A DNA stretch of 5,057 bases, taken from NCBI GenBank assembly GCA_015065205.1, contig SVQS01000137.1, positions 1-5,057 on the forward strand, given 5' to 3'. Of this stretch, positions 1 through 4,764 are shown piece by piece. The stretch comes from Oscillospiraceae bacterium. Lineage in GTDB: Bacteria; Bacillota; Clostridia; Oscillospirales; CAG-272. Under the pieces are notes generated by a model that worked only from the letters and a program-made list of their open reading frames with translations, made no database searches and was not told the DNA's origin. How positions within the stretch are numbered: position 1 is the stretch's first letter; the number at the start of each line of letters is the position of its first letter. The position numbers were made by a program, and so were the translations under genes.

Positions 1-192
1 GCTATGGCAAAGGTGCTCGGCTTTTATGCAGTCTTTACCCCCCTTTCCACCTATCTTGGAAGCTTGGCAGAATCGGCAGGCGCACACGACTTTTTGATTT
101 TGGCAATTACTATGATTGCAAACTTTGTTCTTGAGTTTTTGTTCTGCAAATTCGTGGTCTACCGCGGACAAGAGGACACATTGCAAAATTGA
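1..192 (+). CDS. GtrA-family membrane protein, C-terminal part (5' end outside window)
   Basis: The frame is open from base 1 and ends at TGA 190-192, so the 63 visible residues are the end of a longer protein; the ATG at base 4 is probably internal. Two hydrophobic stretches are visible. The second ends in the motif NFVLEFLFCKFVVYR followed by a short polar tail, which resembles the last helix of GtrA-family proteins (usually about 120-150 residues and four helices). Members of this family are thought to help move undecaprenyl-linked sugars across the cytoplasmic membrane for glycosylation of surface polymers; that role is family knowledge, not shown here. The gene is closed by the hairpin at 218-246. 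A second GtrA-type protein lies on the opposite strand at the other end of the window. Confidence is limited because half the protein is missing. Confidence 0.75.
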   Translation, partial: AMAKVLGFYAVFTPLSTYLGSLAESAGAHDFLILAITMIANFVLEFLFCKFVVYRGQEDTLQN

Positions 193-217
193 GATGTTTT
201 TCATTATTCAACACTTC

Positions 218-246
218 AAAAGAGGATGCATGGCGTCCTCTTTTTT
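218..246 (+). terminator. Rho-independent terminator after the left gtrA-like gene
   Basis: AAAAGAGGA (218-226) pairs perfectly with TCCTCTTTT (236-244). Inside this, TGC/GCG can extend the stem (one G-T wobble, then G-C and C-G) around an ATG loop. The stem runs directly into six T residues (241-246). It lies 26 bases after the stop codon of the upstream gene and before the promoter of the next one. Confidence 0.9.
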
Positions 247-262
247 GATTCTGTTCTTCAAT

Positions 263-287
263 ATTTGTCATATTGAGGTTGACAAAT
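263..287. promoter_or_regulatory. Perfect inverted repeat overlapping a -35 box (candidate operator)
   Basis: ATTTGTCA (263-270) and TGACAAAT (280-287) are exact reverse complements separated by 9 bases, so the centres of the two arms lie 17 bp apart, a little over one and a half helical turns. The right arm contains five bases of the TTGACA -35 box at 279-284. A dimeric repressor bound here would be expected to block RNA polymerase. There is no T-run after the repeat, so it is not a terminator. The binding protein is not known from the sequence. Confidence 0.55.
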
Positions 288-307
288 TTTCACCGTTGTG
301 ATAAAAT
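279..307 (+). promoter_or_regulatory. Sigma-A promoter of the DUF4886 lipoprotein gene
   Basis: A consensus -35 box TTGACA (279-284) is followed by a 17-bp spacer and TAAAAT (302-307), with an extended -10 TG at 299-300. The start of transcription would be near 314, giving a leader of about 40 bases. The leader carries AAAGGAG (340-346) seven bases before the ATG at 354. This is one of the strongest promoter matches in the window. Confidence 0.88.
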
Positions 308-353
308 AAGTTCATAAACCACTTTTGCGAAATAATGGCAAAGGAGAATTTTT

Positions 354-1967
354 ATGAAGAAAACGTATTCCCTTCTCGCACTTTTGTTGGCAATGCTGAT
401 GCTGTTGACGTCTTGTACCCCCGCATCCATTCTTGGGTTGCCTCTCCTGTTGCCTCTCGCAACTTATGAAGACACAACCACACCAGAAGAAACCACCCCT
501 GAGGTGACCACTCCCGAAGTAACTGCTCCCGCAGAAACTTCTACTGATGCAACAACACCTGAAGCAACAACTCCCGAAGTGACAACTCCTGAAGTCACTA
601 CTCCCGAAACAACCTCCACCCCTGATGAGACTTCTACCCCCGAGGTAACTTCTACTCCCGAGGAAACAACTCCGGAAGCAACAACTCCCGAGGAAACCAC
701 CCTCACACCCGAAGTTCCCGATGAGCCCTATTTCCAACCCCGCAAGATTTTGGCAATTGGTAACAGCTTTAGTGATGACGCTATGGAACATCTTGCAGAG
801 ATTCTTGTTGGCGAGGGCTACACCGATTTCGTTCTCGGCAACCTCTACATCGGCGGTTGCTCTATGGACGGTCACAAGGCTCGCATCGACAGCGGCGCGA
901 AGGATTACTCCTTCCGCATAAACACCGGCAGCGGCTGGAACACCGTTACAGAAAGCATCCAATACGGTCTTGATTATGCCGATTGGGATGTTATCACCAT
1001 TCAACAGGTCAGTGGATATAGCGGTATTCCCGAGTCATACGGCAGTATGCAGTACATCATCGATTACGTAAGAAACAGAGTAGACCCCTTTGTGAAAATT
1101 TTCTTCCACATGACGTGGGCATATCAAAGCACCTCCGGCCACGGAGACTTTGCAAAATATGGCAAAAACCAAATGACGATGTACAACGCCATTGTAAATA
1201 CAGTCCAATCTTTGGTTGTTGGCAACTGGAATATTGAAGGCTTCCTCCCCAGCGGAACAGCCATTCAAAATTTGCGCACATCCTACCTTGGTGACACGCT
1301 GACGCGTGACGGTTACCATCTTTCCCTCGATATTGGCAGATACACCGCGGCTCTTGTTTGGTATAAACAGTTGTTTGGTGCAGACCTGACCAATTTGACG
1401 GTGGTCCCCAAAAACTACCCTTACGTCGCACAGCATCTCCCTGCCATTAAAGAAGCGGTAAACAATGCCATTGAAAATCCATTTGAAATTACCCCTTCCA
1501 CCTTTACCGAGTATGACCCCTCTATGAATGAATTGACCGATGACGACAAGGCATATCTTGTAGAACTGGGACTCAATCCCGATGACTACATGTTGCTTCC
1601 CCTCGGCACTACGCTGAAAGCATACTACAACTCAACCTCATCCTCTGCTTCAACGTTGGTTTCGGGAGACTCCACCTCGGCAAGATTTTTTGCAACAATG
1701 CTGTTTACCCAAGAAACCTTGCCTGTTGGTTCGGTTATCAACGTTATGTCAAGTTATCAATACCGTCTTGAAGGTTGGCAAACCTTGAACACCCCCAACA
1801 ACCAGGGCCGCCTTAACACTACCACCGCGGATATGATTGTTGATGAGGAGCTGTATACCAAATATACCTACATCGGCTTTAACGTTTCCAAAGTAGGCGG
1901 TGCCGCCGTTACCGTTTTCGACCTTGTCGGCTTCCGCATCTACGTACCGAAAGCAAATCAAGAATAA
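354..1967 (+). CDS. Secreted lipoprotein with Thr-Pro-Glu linker and DUF4886 (SGNH-hydrolase-like) domain
   Basis: This 537-residue protein starts with a lipoprotein signal peptide: KK, a Leu-rich core, then lipobox LTSC with the lipidated Cys21, so it should be anchored on the outer face of the membrane. Residues about 38-124 form a low-complexity linker of TTPE[V/A/E/T] and TSTPE units. The globular part from about 128 matches DUF4886, a family with an SGNH/GDSL-esterase-like fold: GNS with candidate nucleophile Ser138 (ILAIGNSFSDDA), GGCSMDGH with His174, ITIQQVSG at 214-221, HMTWAYQ at 252-258, and DGYH with Asp319 and His322 as the expected last block of the catalytic triad. Residues from about 380 form a separate Ser/Thr-rich, probably beta-rich domain I do not recognise. 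The start is fixed by AAAGGAG at 340-346 and the signal peptide. The gene has its own promoter and terminator. The likely reaction is ester hydrolysis, perhaps deacetylation of polysaccharide, but the substrate is unknown. Confidence 0.9.
   Translation: MKKTYSLLALLLAMLMLLTSCTPASILGLPLLLPLATYEDTTTPEETTPEVTTPEVTAPAETSTDATTPEATTPEVTTPEVTTPETTSTPDETSTPEVTSTPEETTPEATTPEETTLTPEVPDEPYFQPRKILAIGNSFSDDAMEHLAEILVGEGYTDFVLGNLYIGGCSMDGHKARIDSGAKDYSFRINTGSGWNTVTESIQYGLDYADWDVITIQQVSGYSGIPESYGSMQYIIDYVRNRVDPFVKIFFHMTWAYQSTSGHGDFAKYGKNQMTMYNAIVNTVQSLVVGNWNIEGFLPSGTAIQNLRTSYLGDTLTRDGYHLSLDIGRYTAALVWYKQLFGADLTNLTVVPKNYPYVAQHLPAIKEAVNNAIENPFEITPSTFTEYDPSMNELTDDDKAYLVELGLNPDDYMLLPLGTTLKAYYNSTSSSASTLVSGDSTSARFFATMLFTQETLPVGSVINVMSSYQYRLEGWQTLNTPNNQGRLNTTTADMIVDEELYTKYTYIGFNVSKVGGAAVTVFDLVGFRIYVPKANQE
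465..725 (+). repeat. Degenerate 15/18-bp coding repeat (TTPEx / TSTPEx linker)
   Basis: About fourteen units encode TTPEV, TTPEA, TTPEE, TTPET and the longer TSTPDE, TSTPEV and TSTPEE, with a divergent TAPAETSTDA stretch in the middle. Synonymous codons differ from unit to unit (ACC/ACA/ACT, CCC/CCT/CCG, GAA/GAG), so the array is old or under amino-acid selection rather than a fresh tandem expansion. Such Thr/Pro/Glu linkers usually act as extended wall-spanning spacers that hold a surface domain away from the membrane. The Val-Ser-Gly-rich open frame on the opposite strand is only a by-product of this repeat. Confidence 0.85.
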
Positions 1968-1973
1968 CACAAC

Positions 1974-1999
1974 AAAGGACACCCTCGGGTGTCCTTTTT
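1974..1999 (+). terminator. Rho-independent terminator after the DUF4886 lipoprotein gene
   Basis: AAAGGACACC (1974-1983) pairs perfectly with GGTGTCCTTT (1988-1997) around a CTCG loop, and the stem runs into five T residues (1995-1999). It starts six bases after the TAA stop. Its T-run is immediately followed by GCG and the partial repeat copy at 1995-2030. Confidence 0.92.
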
Positions 2000-2030
2000 G
2001 CGCGGTCGACCACCGGTCGCCCATCTTTTG
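1995..2030. repeat. Partial copy of an intergenic inverted-repeat element
   Basis: The stretch TTTTTGCG (1995-2002), CGACC-ACC-GGTCG (2007-2019), CCC and then TTTTG (2026-2030) lines up in direct orientation with TTTTTGCG (4674-4681), CGACC-GGT-GGTCG (4684-4696), CCCC and TTTTTTG near the right end of the window. The 13-bp hairpin cores are exact reverse complements of each other. The left half of the element, with GTAGGGGCG and its first hairpin, is missing here; the lipoprotein terminator stands in its place. Confidence 0.6.
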
Positions 2031-2043
2031 AGAAGATAAGGTA

Positions 2044-2072
2044 TTGCAATCTCGCCGCTTTTGTGGTATAAT
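2044..2072 (+). promoter_or_regulatory. Extended -10 promoter of the traX-like gene
   Basis: TTGCAA (2044-2049), a 17-bp spacer, extended TG (2064-2065) and consensus TATAAT (2067-2072). Transcription would start near 2079. This position rules out the longer frame that could start at the TTG at 2044, since those codons are promoter DNA, and points to the ATG at 2104 as the true start. GAGAGGG (2092-2098) is the ribosome binding site, five bases before that ATG. Confidence 0.88.
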
Positions 2073-2103
2073 GAGAGCATCTCAAACAAATGAGAGGGTT
2101 CTT

Positions 2104-2838
2104 ATGAAAAAATCAAAAACTCCAAAATTCGGACTGACAAACAATCAGCTAAAAATCATTGCTATGGTGAGTATGATGCTCGACCACATAGGACTTTTGT
2201 TCTTCCCCACCGTTGACCTCTTTCGCATACTTGGCAGAATCGCCTTCCCGATTTTTGCCTATATGATTGCCGAGGGTTGTCGCTACACAAAGAACCGCAC
2301 AAAATATCTTGGAATAATTGCCGCGATGGCTATCGCGTTTCAGGTCGTTTACTTTGTGGCAATGCAGAGCCTTTATCAAGGAATTCTTGTCACCTTTTCG
2401 CTCGCCATCATTACCATTTATTCTATCGATGGCATCCTGCACGCCAAAAAGCTTTGGGTTCGGTTGGCTTCGGTTGCGGCGTTTGTTTTTGTGTTGGTGT
2501 TCGTGTTCGTTCTGCCTATTCTTTTGACGGGAACCGATTTTGACATCGACTACGGCATTTGGGGAATTCTTTTGCCTGTTGCCGTTTACTTTCTACCAAG
2601 CCGCGTATGGAGAGTTGGCGGTTTGGCTGTTCTCTTGTTGATAAGAGCCATTCATTACAGCTTTCTCCCCGTCTCGCTCGGGCTTTTGCAATGGTTTTCT
2701 CTTGTCACCATTCCGCTCCTCGCTCTCTATAACGGTGAGCGCGGTCGCGCGAAAATGAAATACGTGTTTTACATCTTCTACCCGGCGCACCTTGTTATCC
2801 TTTACGGAATTGATATTTTAATTTCACTTTTGAAATAA
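2104..2838 (+). CDS. TraX-family integral membrane protein
   Basis: The 244-residue protein is highly hydrophobic with roughly seven to eight predicted membrane segments. It carries the TraX-family pattern: MVSMMLDHIGLLFFP near the N terminus (Asp27-His28), then RILGRIAFPIFAYMIAEG (Arg41, Gly44-Arg45, Phe48-Pro49, Glu57-Gly58), a Thr62 after that, and the C-terminal FYPAHLVILYGI (Tyr226-Pro227, His229). In the F plasmid, TraX acetylates the N terminus of pilin; the family is related to membrane acyltransferases. Chromosomal homologues in Firmicutes lack a known target, and no pilin or conjugation gene is visible here, so the role here is unknown, perhaps acylation of a cell-surface molecule. 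The ATG at 2104 is chosen because the promoter covers the upstream codons. Length is normal for the family and the gene appears intact, with its own promoter and terminator. Confidence 0.88.
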   Translation: MKKSKTPKFGLTNNQLKIIAMVSMMLDHIGLLFFPTVDLFRILGRIAFPIFAYMIAEGCRYTKNRTKYLGIIAAMAIAFQVVYFVAMQSLYQGILVTFSLAIITIYSIDGILHAKKLWVRLASVAAFVFVLVFVFVLPILLTGTDFDIDYGIWGILLPVAVYFLPSRVWRVGGLAVLLLIRAIHYSFLPVSLGLLQWFSLVTIPLLALYNGERGRAKMKYVFYIFYPAHLVILYGIDILISLLK

Positions 2839-2840
2839 AC

Positions 2841-2891
2841 AAAGCCCCCGACGGCAACCGCCTATCGCAAATCGCCACTCGGGGGACTTTT
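2841..2891 (+). terminator. Rho-independent terminator after the traX-like gene
   Basis: AAAGCCCCCGA (2841-2851) pairs with TCGGGGG-A-CTTT (2879-2890), with one bulged A. The 27-base interior can fold further through GGC (2853-2855) and GCC (2874-2876). The T-run after it is short (TTTT at 2888-2891), so termination rests mainly on the GC-rich stem. It begins two bases after the stop codon. Confidence 0.75.
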
Positions 2892-2896
2892 GATCG

Positions 2897-2927
2897 GTTG
2901 TTAAGGTTTCGTAATCAACATTTTTTT
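2897..2927 (+). terminator. Possible second, weaker terminator hairpin
   Basis: GTTGTTA (2897-2903) and TAATCAAC (2912-2919) pair with a one-base bulge around an 8-base loop, and the hairpin is followed by A and seven T residues (2921-2927). The stem is AT-rich and weak, but its position just behind the main traX terminator suggests a back-up terminator. It could equally be chance in an AT-rich spacer upstream of the next promoter. Confidence 0.4.
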
Positions 2928-2939
2928 GCTTTCTTGTTG

Positions 2940-2968
2940 TTCAAATCCCGAAATTCGCGTGCTATAAT
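2940..2968 (+). promoter_or_regulatory. Extended -10 promoter of the three-gene TetR operon
   Basis: TATAAT (2963-2968) with an extended TG (2960-2961), and a weaker -35 TTCAAA (2940-2945) at a 17-bp spacing. Transcription would start near 2975. In the spacer lies CGAA-A-TTCG (2949-2957), a short odd-length palindrome that could be part of an operator for the TetR protein encoded in the same operon; it is too short to be sure. AAGGAG (2991-2996) precedes the first ATG by ten bases. Confidence 0.78.
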
Positions 2969-3006
2969 AAGGTCACACAAAAAAGGAAACAAGGAGATAA
3001 GAAGAA

Positions 3007-3360
3007 ATGAACACAGACAAAATTTTTGCAGAAAAGATTGCAAGTGAATATGCACCGAAGGAAGCCGGCAAAATCGTAGCACTCAAAAAGCTGGACGCTC
3101 TTGCAAAGCGCGGAGCTCATATCTTTGCATACACCTTTGGCACCGCATCTGCGCTGGTATTCGGCACGGGAATGTGCTTTTGCTTGGGCGAGCTTGGCGG
3201 TGGCGGCGTTCCCGCTATGGCACTTGGCATTGCGTTGGGACTCGTTGGCATTGTAGGTGCCTTGGTAACCTACCCCATCTATCAAAAGCTGATCCAAAAG
3301 GGAAAAATGAAATACGGAAACGATATCCTCAGACTCGCAAAGGAAATCAGCGAAGAATAA
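3007..3360 (+). CDS. Small conserved protein with two membrane segments, function unknown
   Basis: The 117-residue product has a charged N-terminal region containing ASEYAPKEAGKIVALKKLD (residues 12-30), two hydrophobic segments (about 39-62, with Phe-Gly-Thr-Gly-Met-Cys at 52-57, and about 69-92, ending in TYPIYQKL), and a charged tail ending in LAKEISEE. Both ends are likely cytoplasmic, giving a helical hairpin. From memory, similar short proteins occur widely in Clostridia, some carrying the database label 'dihydropteridine reductase'. The sequence gives no support for an oxidoreductase: it is too short and has no Rossmann nucleotide-binding fold (the GGGG at 64-67 sits between the two helices). 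The start is set by AAGGAG at 2991-2996. It is the first gene of an apparent operon, 16 bases ahead of the tetR-type gene, so its expression is probably controlled by that regulator. Confidence 0.8.
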   Translation: MNTDKIFAEKIASEYAPKEAGKIVALKKLDALAKRGAHIFAYTFGTASALVFGTGMCFCLGELGGGGVPAMALGIALGLVGIVGALVTYPIYQKLIQKGKMKYGNDILRLAKEISEE

Positions 3361-3376
3361 CCCTCGGAGATAACGT

Positions 3377-3955
3377 ATGGAAAAAAAGACAAGCAAATAT
3401 TATGAAACGGCTCGGCTGATGGACGAGGCTCTGCTTGCCCTGCTGGAGAAAAAGGACTTTGCCTTTATCACCATCAAGGAGATCTGTGCAAAAGCAGGCG
3501 TCAACCGTTCAACGTTCTATCTGCACTACGAAAACACAAGTGACCTGCTTGCCGAAACGATATCTATGATCGGTGACCGATTTTACGAATCCTTCCAAAA
3601 TCGAGATGCCATTCTTGCCGAAGGTGCGGCAGGGGAATCCTTTTTCATCACGCCCGATTACCTGATCCCCTATCTCGAATTTGTCAAAGAAAACAAGAAG
3701 ATCTTCTCACTCATACACAAAAAGCCCGAGCTTTTTCGCAGTCGCAAGGTGTTTGACAGGATGTATGCCGAGCTTTTCTCTCCCATTCTTGACAAATACG
3801 GCCTTGCCGCCAATGAAAAGCCCTACGTGTTTGAGTTTTATTCGCGCGGAACGCTTGCGGTCGTGATGAAATGGTTGGAAAATGACTGTCGGGACGAGAT
3901 CGACTTTGTGATGAATTTGATCATTCGTATGGTTGGATATGATGAAAAAAATTAA
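3377..3955 (+). CDS. TetR/AcrR-family transcriptional regulator
   Basis: The 192-residue protein has an N-terminal TetR DNA-binding domain: helix 1 around ARLMDEALLALLEKKDF (12-28), then the helix-turn-helix TIKEICAKAGVNRSTFYLHY (32-51), a very typical TetR signature with the N-R-S-T-F-Y-x-H-Y recognition helix, followed by LLAETI. The remaining two thirds are helical and resemble the C-terminal ligand/dimer domain of the DhaS-like TetR group common in Firmicutes. It should bind DNA as a dimer, usually as a repressor released by a small ligand; the ligand is not predictable. GGAG (3366-3369) lies seven bases before the ATG. The short 16-base gap upstream and the overlap with the next gene place it in the middle of an operon, which suggests that it controls its own expression. 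It could alternatively regulate distant genes. Confidence 0.93.
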   Translation: MEKKTSKYYETARLMDEALLALLEKKDFAFITIKEICAKAGVNRSTFYLHYENTSDLLAETISMIGDRFYESFQNRDAILAEGAAGESFFITPDYLIPYLEFVKENKKIFSLIHKKPELFRSRKVFDRMYAELFSPILDKYGLAANEKPYVFEFYSRGTLAVVMKWLENDCRDEIDFVMNLIIRMVGYDEKN

Positions 3956-4574
3956 GGTGCGTGCGCTCACGCAAAAGGAAAAGATCTCCCTCCAGCTGCT
4001 ATTGGGGCTTTTGTTTGCTCTTTACAACGGCATCTTTGGTATTGTTTTGGGCTCGGTGTGGCATATAGAGATCGGCGTTTACTACGTTCTGTTGCTTGCC
4101 GTTAAGGCGGTTGTGTTTGCAGGCTTTCGACTCTCCGAAAAACAAGAGTCGCTCAAAACGCTCTTTTTTACAACCGCCGTTCTGCTCTTTTTCATCAACG
4201 CGGCACTTATTTTGCCTATTATCAGTATGATTAGATACGAGAGAGAGGTTACCTTTCCGCTTGAGGTCGCCATTGGCATCGCCGCTTACACGACGTACAA
4301 GGTGACAATGACGGTTATTCGGTTTGTAAAAACGAGAAAGACCGCCAACCTTTTAACACGGGAGATTGTGACCATTCGATTTGTGGAATCGATCGTATCC
4401 ATCCTAACGCTGCAAAATACGCTGATCATGGTCAACGCAGGCGCGGGCAACGAGGGACTGAGCATTCTTTGCACCGTCAGTAGCGCTGTGGGGCTTTGCG
4501 CCATTCTGTATCTGACTGTGAAGATGGTCGTGGACTATTTCAATGCCTCAAAAAGCAAACCAAAAATCACATAG
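3939..4574 (+). CDS. Six-helix membrane protein, function unknown
   Basis: The 211-residue product begins within the last codons of the tetR-type gene (17-base overlap, +1 frame), so its translation is probably coupled to the regulator. Tandem ATG codons at 3939 and 3942 are both possible starts; a TTG at 3933 is less likely. GGTTGG (3931-3936) is at best a weak ribosome site. About six membrane segments are visible, near residues 18-40, 45-63, 73-97, 105-128, 147-165 and 175-200, with short charged loops and a basic tail. Notable motifs are FALYNGIFGIVLGSVWHIEIGVYY near the N terminus (LYNG and W-H-x-x-I-x-x-YY) and SILTLQNTLIM in the fifth helix. I recall similar uncharacterised proteins in Firmicutes, often near regulators. 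It resembles no named transporter that I can identify; an export or sensing role alongside the TetR protein is only inference. Confidence 0.83.
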   Translation: MMKKIKVRALTQKEKISLQLLLGLLFALYNGIFGIVLGSVWHIEIGVYYVLLLAVKAVVFAGFRLSEKQESLKTLFFTTAVLLFFINAALILPIISMIRYEREVTFPLEVAIGIAAYTTYKVTMTVIRFVKTRKTANLLTREIVTIRFVESIVSILTLQNTLIMVNAGAGNEGLSILCTVSSAVGLCAILYLTVKMVVDYFNASKSKPKIT

Positions 4575-4633
4575 AAACACACCAAAGGCAACGGACGACA
4601 CCTATCCCTACAAATTAAAATTGAATTTTTAAC

Positions 4634-4712
4634 GGTAGGGGCGTGCATTGCACGTCAGCGATGGATTGTTCGTTTTTTGCGTACGACCGGTGGTCGCCCC
4701 TACCATTTTTTG
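4634..4712. repeat. Palindromic intergenic repeat element with 10-bp terminal inverted repeats
   Basis: GGTAGGGGCG (4634-4643) and CGCCCCTACC (4695-4704) are perfect inverted repeats. Between them are two smaller hairpins, CGTGCA-T-TGCACG (4642-4654) and CGACC-GGT-GGTCG (4684-4696). The right end runs into ATTTTTTG (4705-4712). There is no open reading frame of its own, so this is a small non-coding, MITE-like or REP-like element. The left arm GTAGGG (4635-4640) could also pair with CCCTAC at 4606-4611 further upstream. Its right half is found again at 1995-2030. I recall closely similar GTAGGGGCG elements in the intergenic DNA of Oscillospiraceae-type genomes. Confidence 0.7.
4684..4711 (+). 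terminator. Possible terminator supplied by the repeat element
   Basis: The 4575-4633 stretch directly after the six-helix membrane protein gene shows no GC-rich hairpin with a T-run. The first plausible stop signal for the TetR operon is the repeat element: its long stem (GGTAGGGGCG with CGCCCCTACC) or small hairpin is followed by six T residues (4706-4711) after a single A. The hairpin with the T-run is seen; its function as a terminator is inferred. Confidence 0.4.
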
Positions 4713-4729
4713 AAAGAGAAAATACAGAT

Positions 4730-4759
4730 ACCGCCGCACTTCGTTTGAGGTGCGGCGGT
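4730..4759. terminator. GC-rich hairpin between convergent genes (possible bidirectional terminator)
   Basis: ACCGCCGCAC (4730-4739) pairs perfectly with GTGCGGCGGT (4750-4759); inner pairs TTC/GAG (one wobble) close a GTTT loop. On the - strand it begins five bases after the stop codon of the right gtrA-like gene, the expected terminator position, and is followed by a moderately U-rich stretch (TATCTGTATTTT). On the + strand it is followed by TTCGTTTTATTG. Neither T-run is ideal, but the very stable stem between convergent genes supports a shared terminator. Confidence 0.65.
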
Positions 4760-4764
4760 TCGTT

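Noticed and set aside
464..706. Val-Ser-Gly repeat frame on the - strand that looks like an elastin-like protein
   Set aside because: It is the exact antisense of the Thr-Pro-Glu linker and has no start signals of its own.
464..725. Possible CRISPR-like or phase-variable tandem array
   Set aside because: The repeats are in frame, only 15-18 bp, without unique spacers, and vary by synonymous codons, so they are a protein linker.
312..1004. Open frame of 230 residues on the - strand, rich in Gly, Ser, Cys and Phe
   Set aside because: It lies opposite the lipoprotein gene, whose signal peptide, DUF4886 motifs, promoter and terminator are all on the + strand. The odd composition is the antisense of the TTPE repeat and neighbouring codons.
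1035..1436. Two overlapping - strand frames of 133 and 124 residues within the lipoprotein gene
   Set aside because: Neither resembles a known protein and both overlap the conserved DUF4886 core coded on the other strand.
2044..2103. Longer N terminus for the TraX-like protein starting at TTG 2044
   Set aside because: These bases hold the -35, spacer and -10 boxes, and the transcript would begin at about 2079, so they cannot be translated from this promoter.
3679..3797. ATTTGTCA (3679-3686) and TGACAAAT (3790-3797) inside the tetR-type gene, the same arms as the candidate operator at 263-287
   Set aside because: They are over 100 bases apart, lie in conserved coding sequence (FVKE and DKY codons) and are not near a promoter, so chance is the simplest reading.
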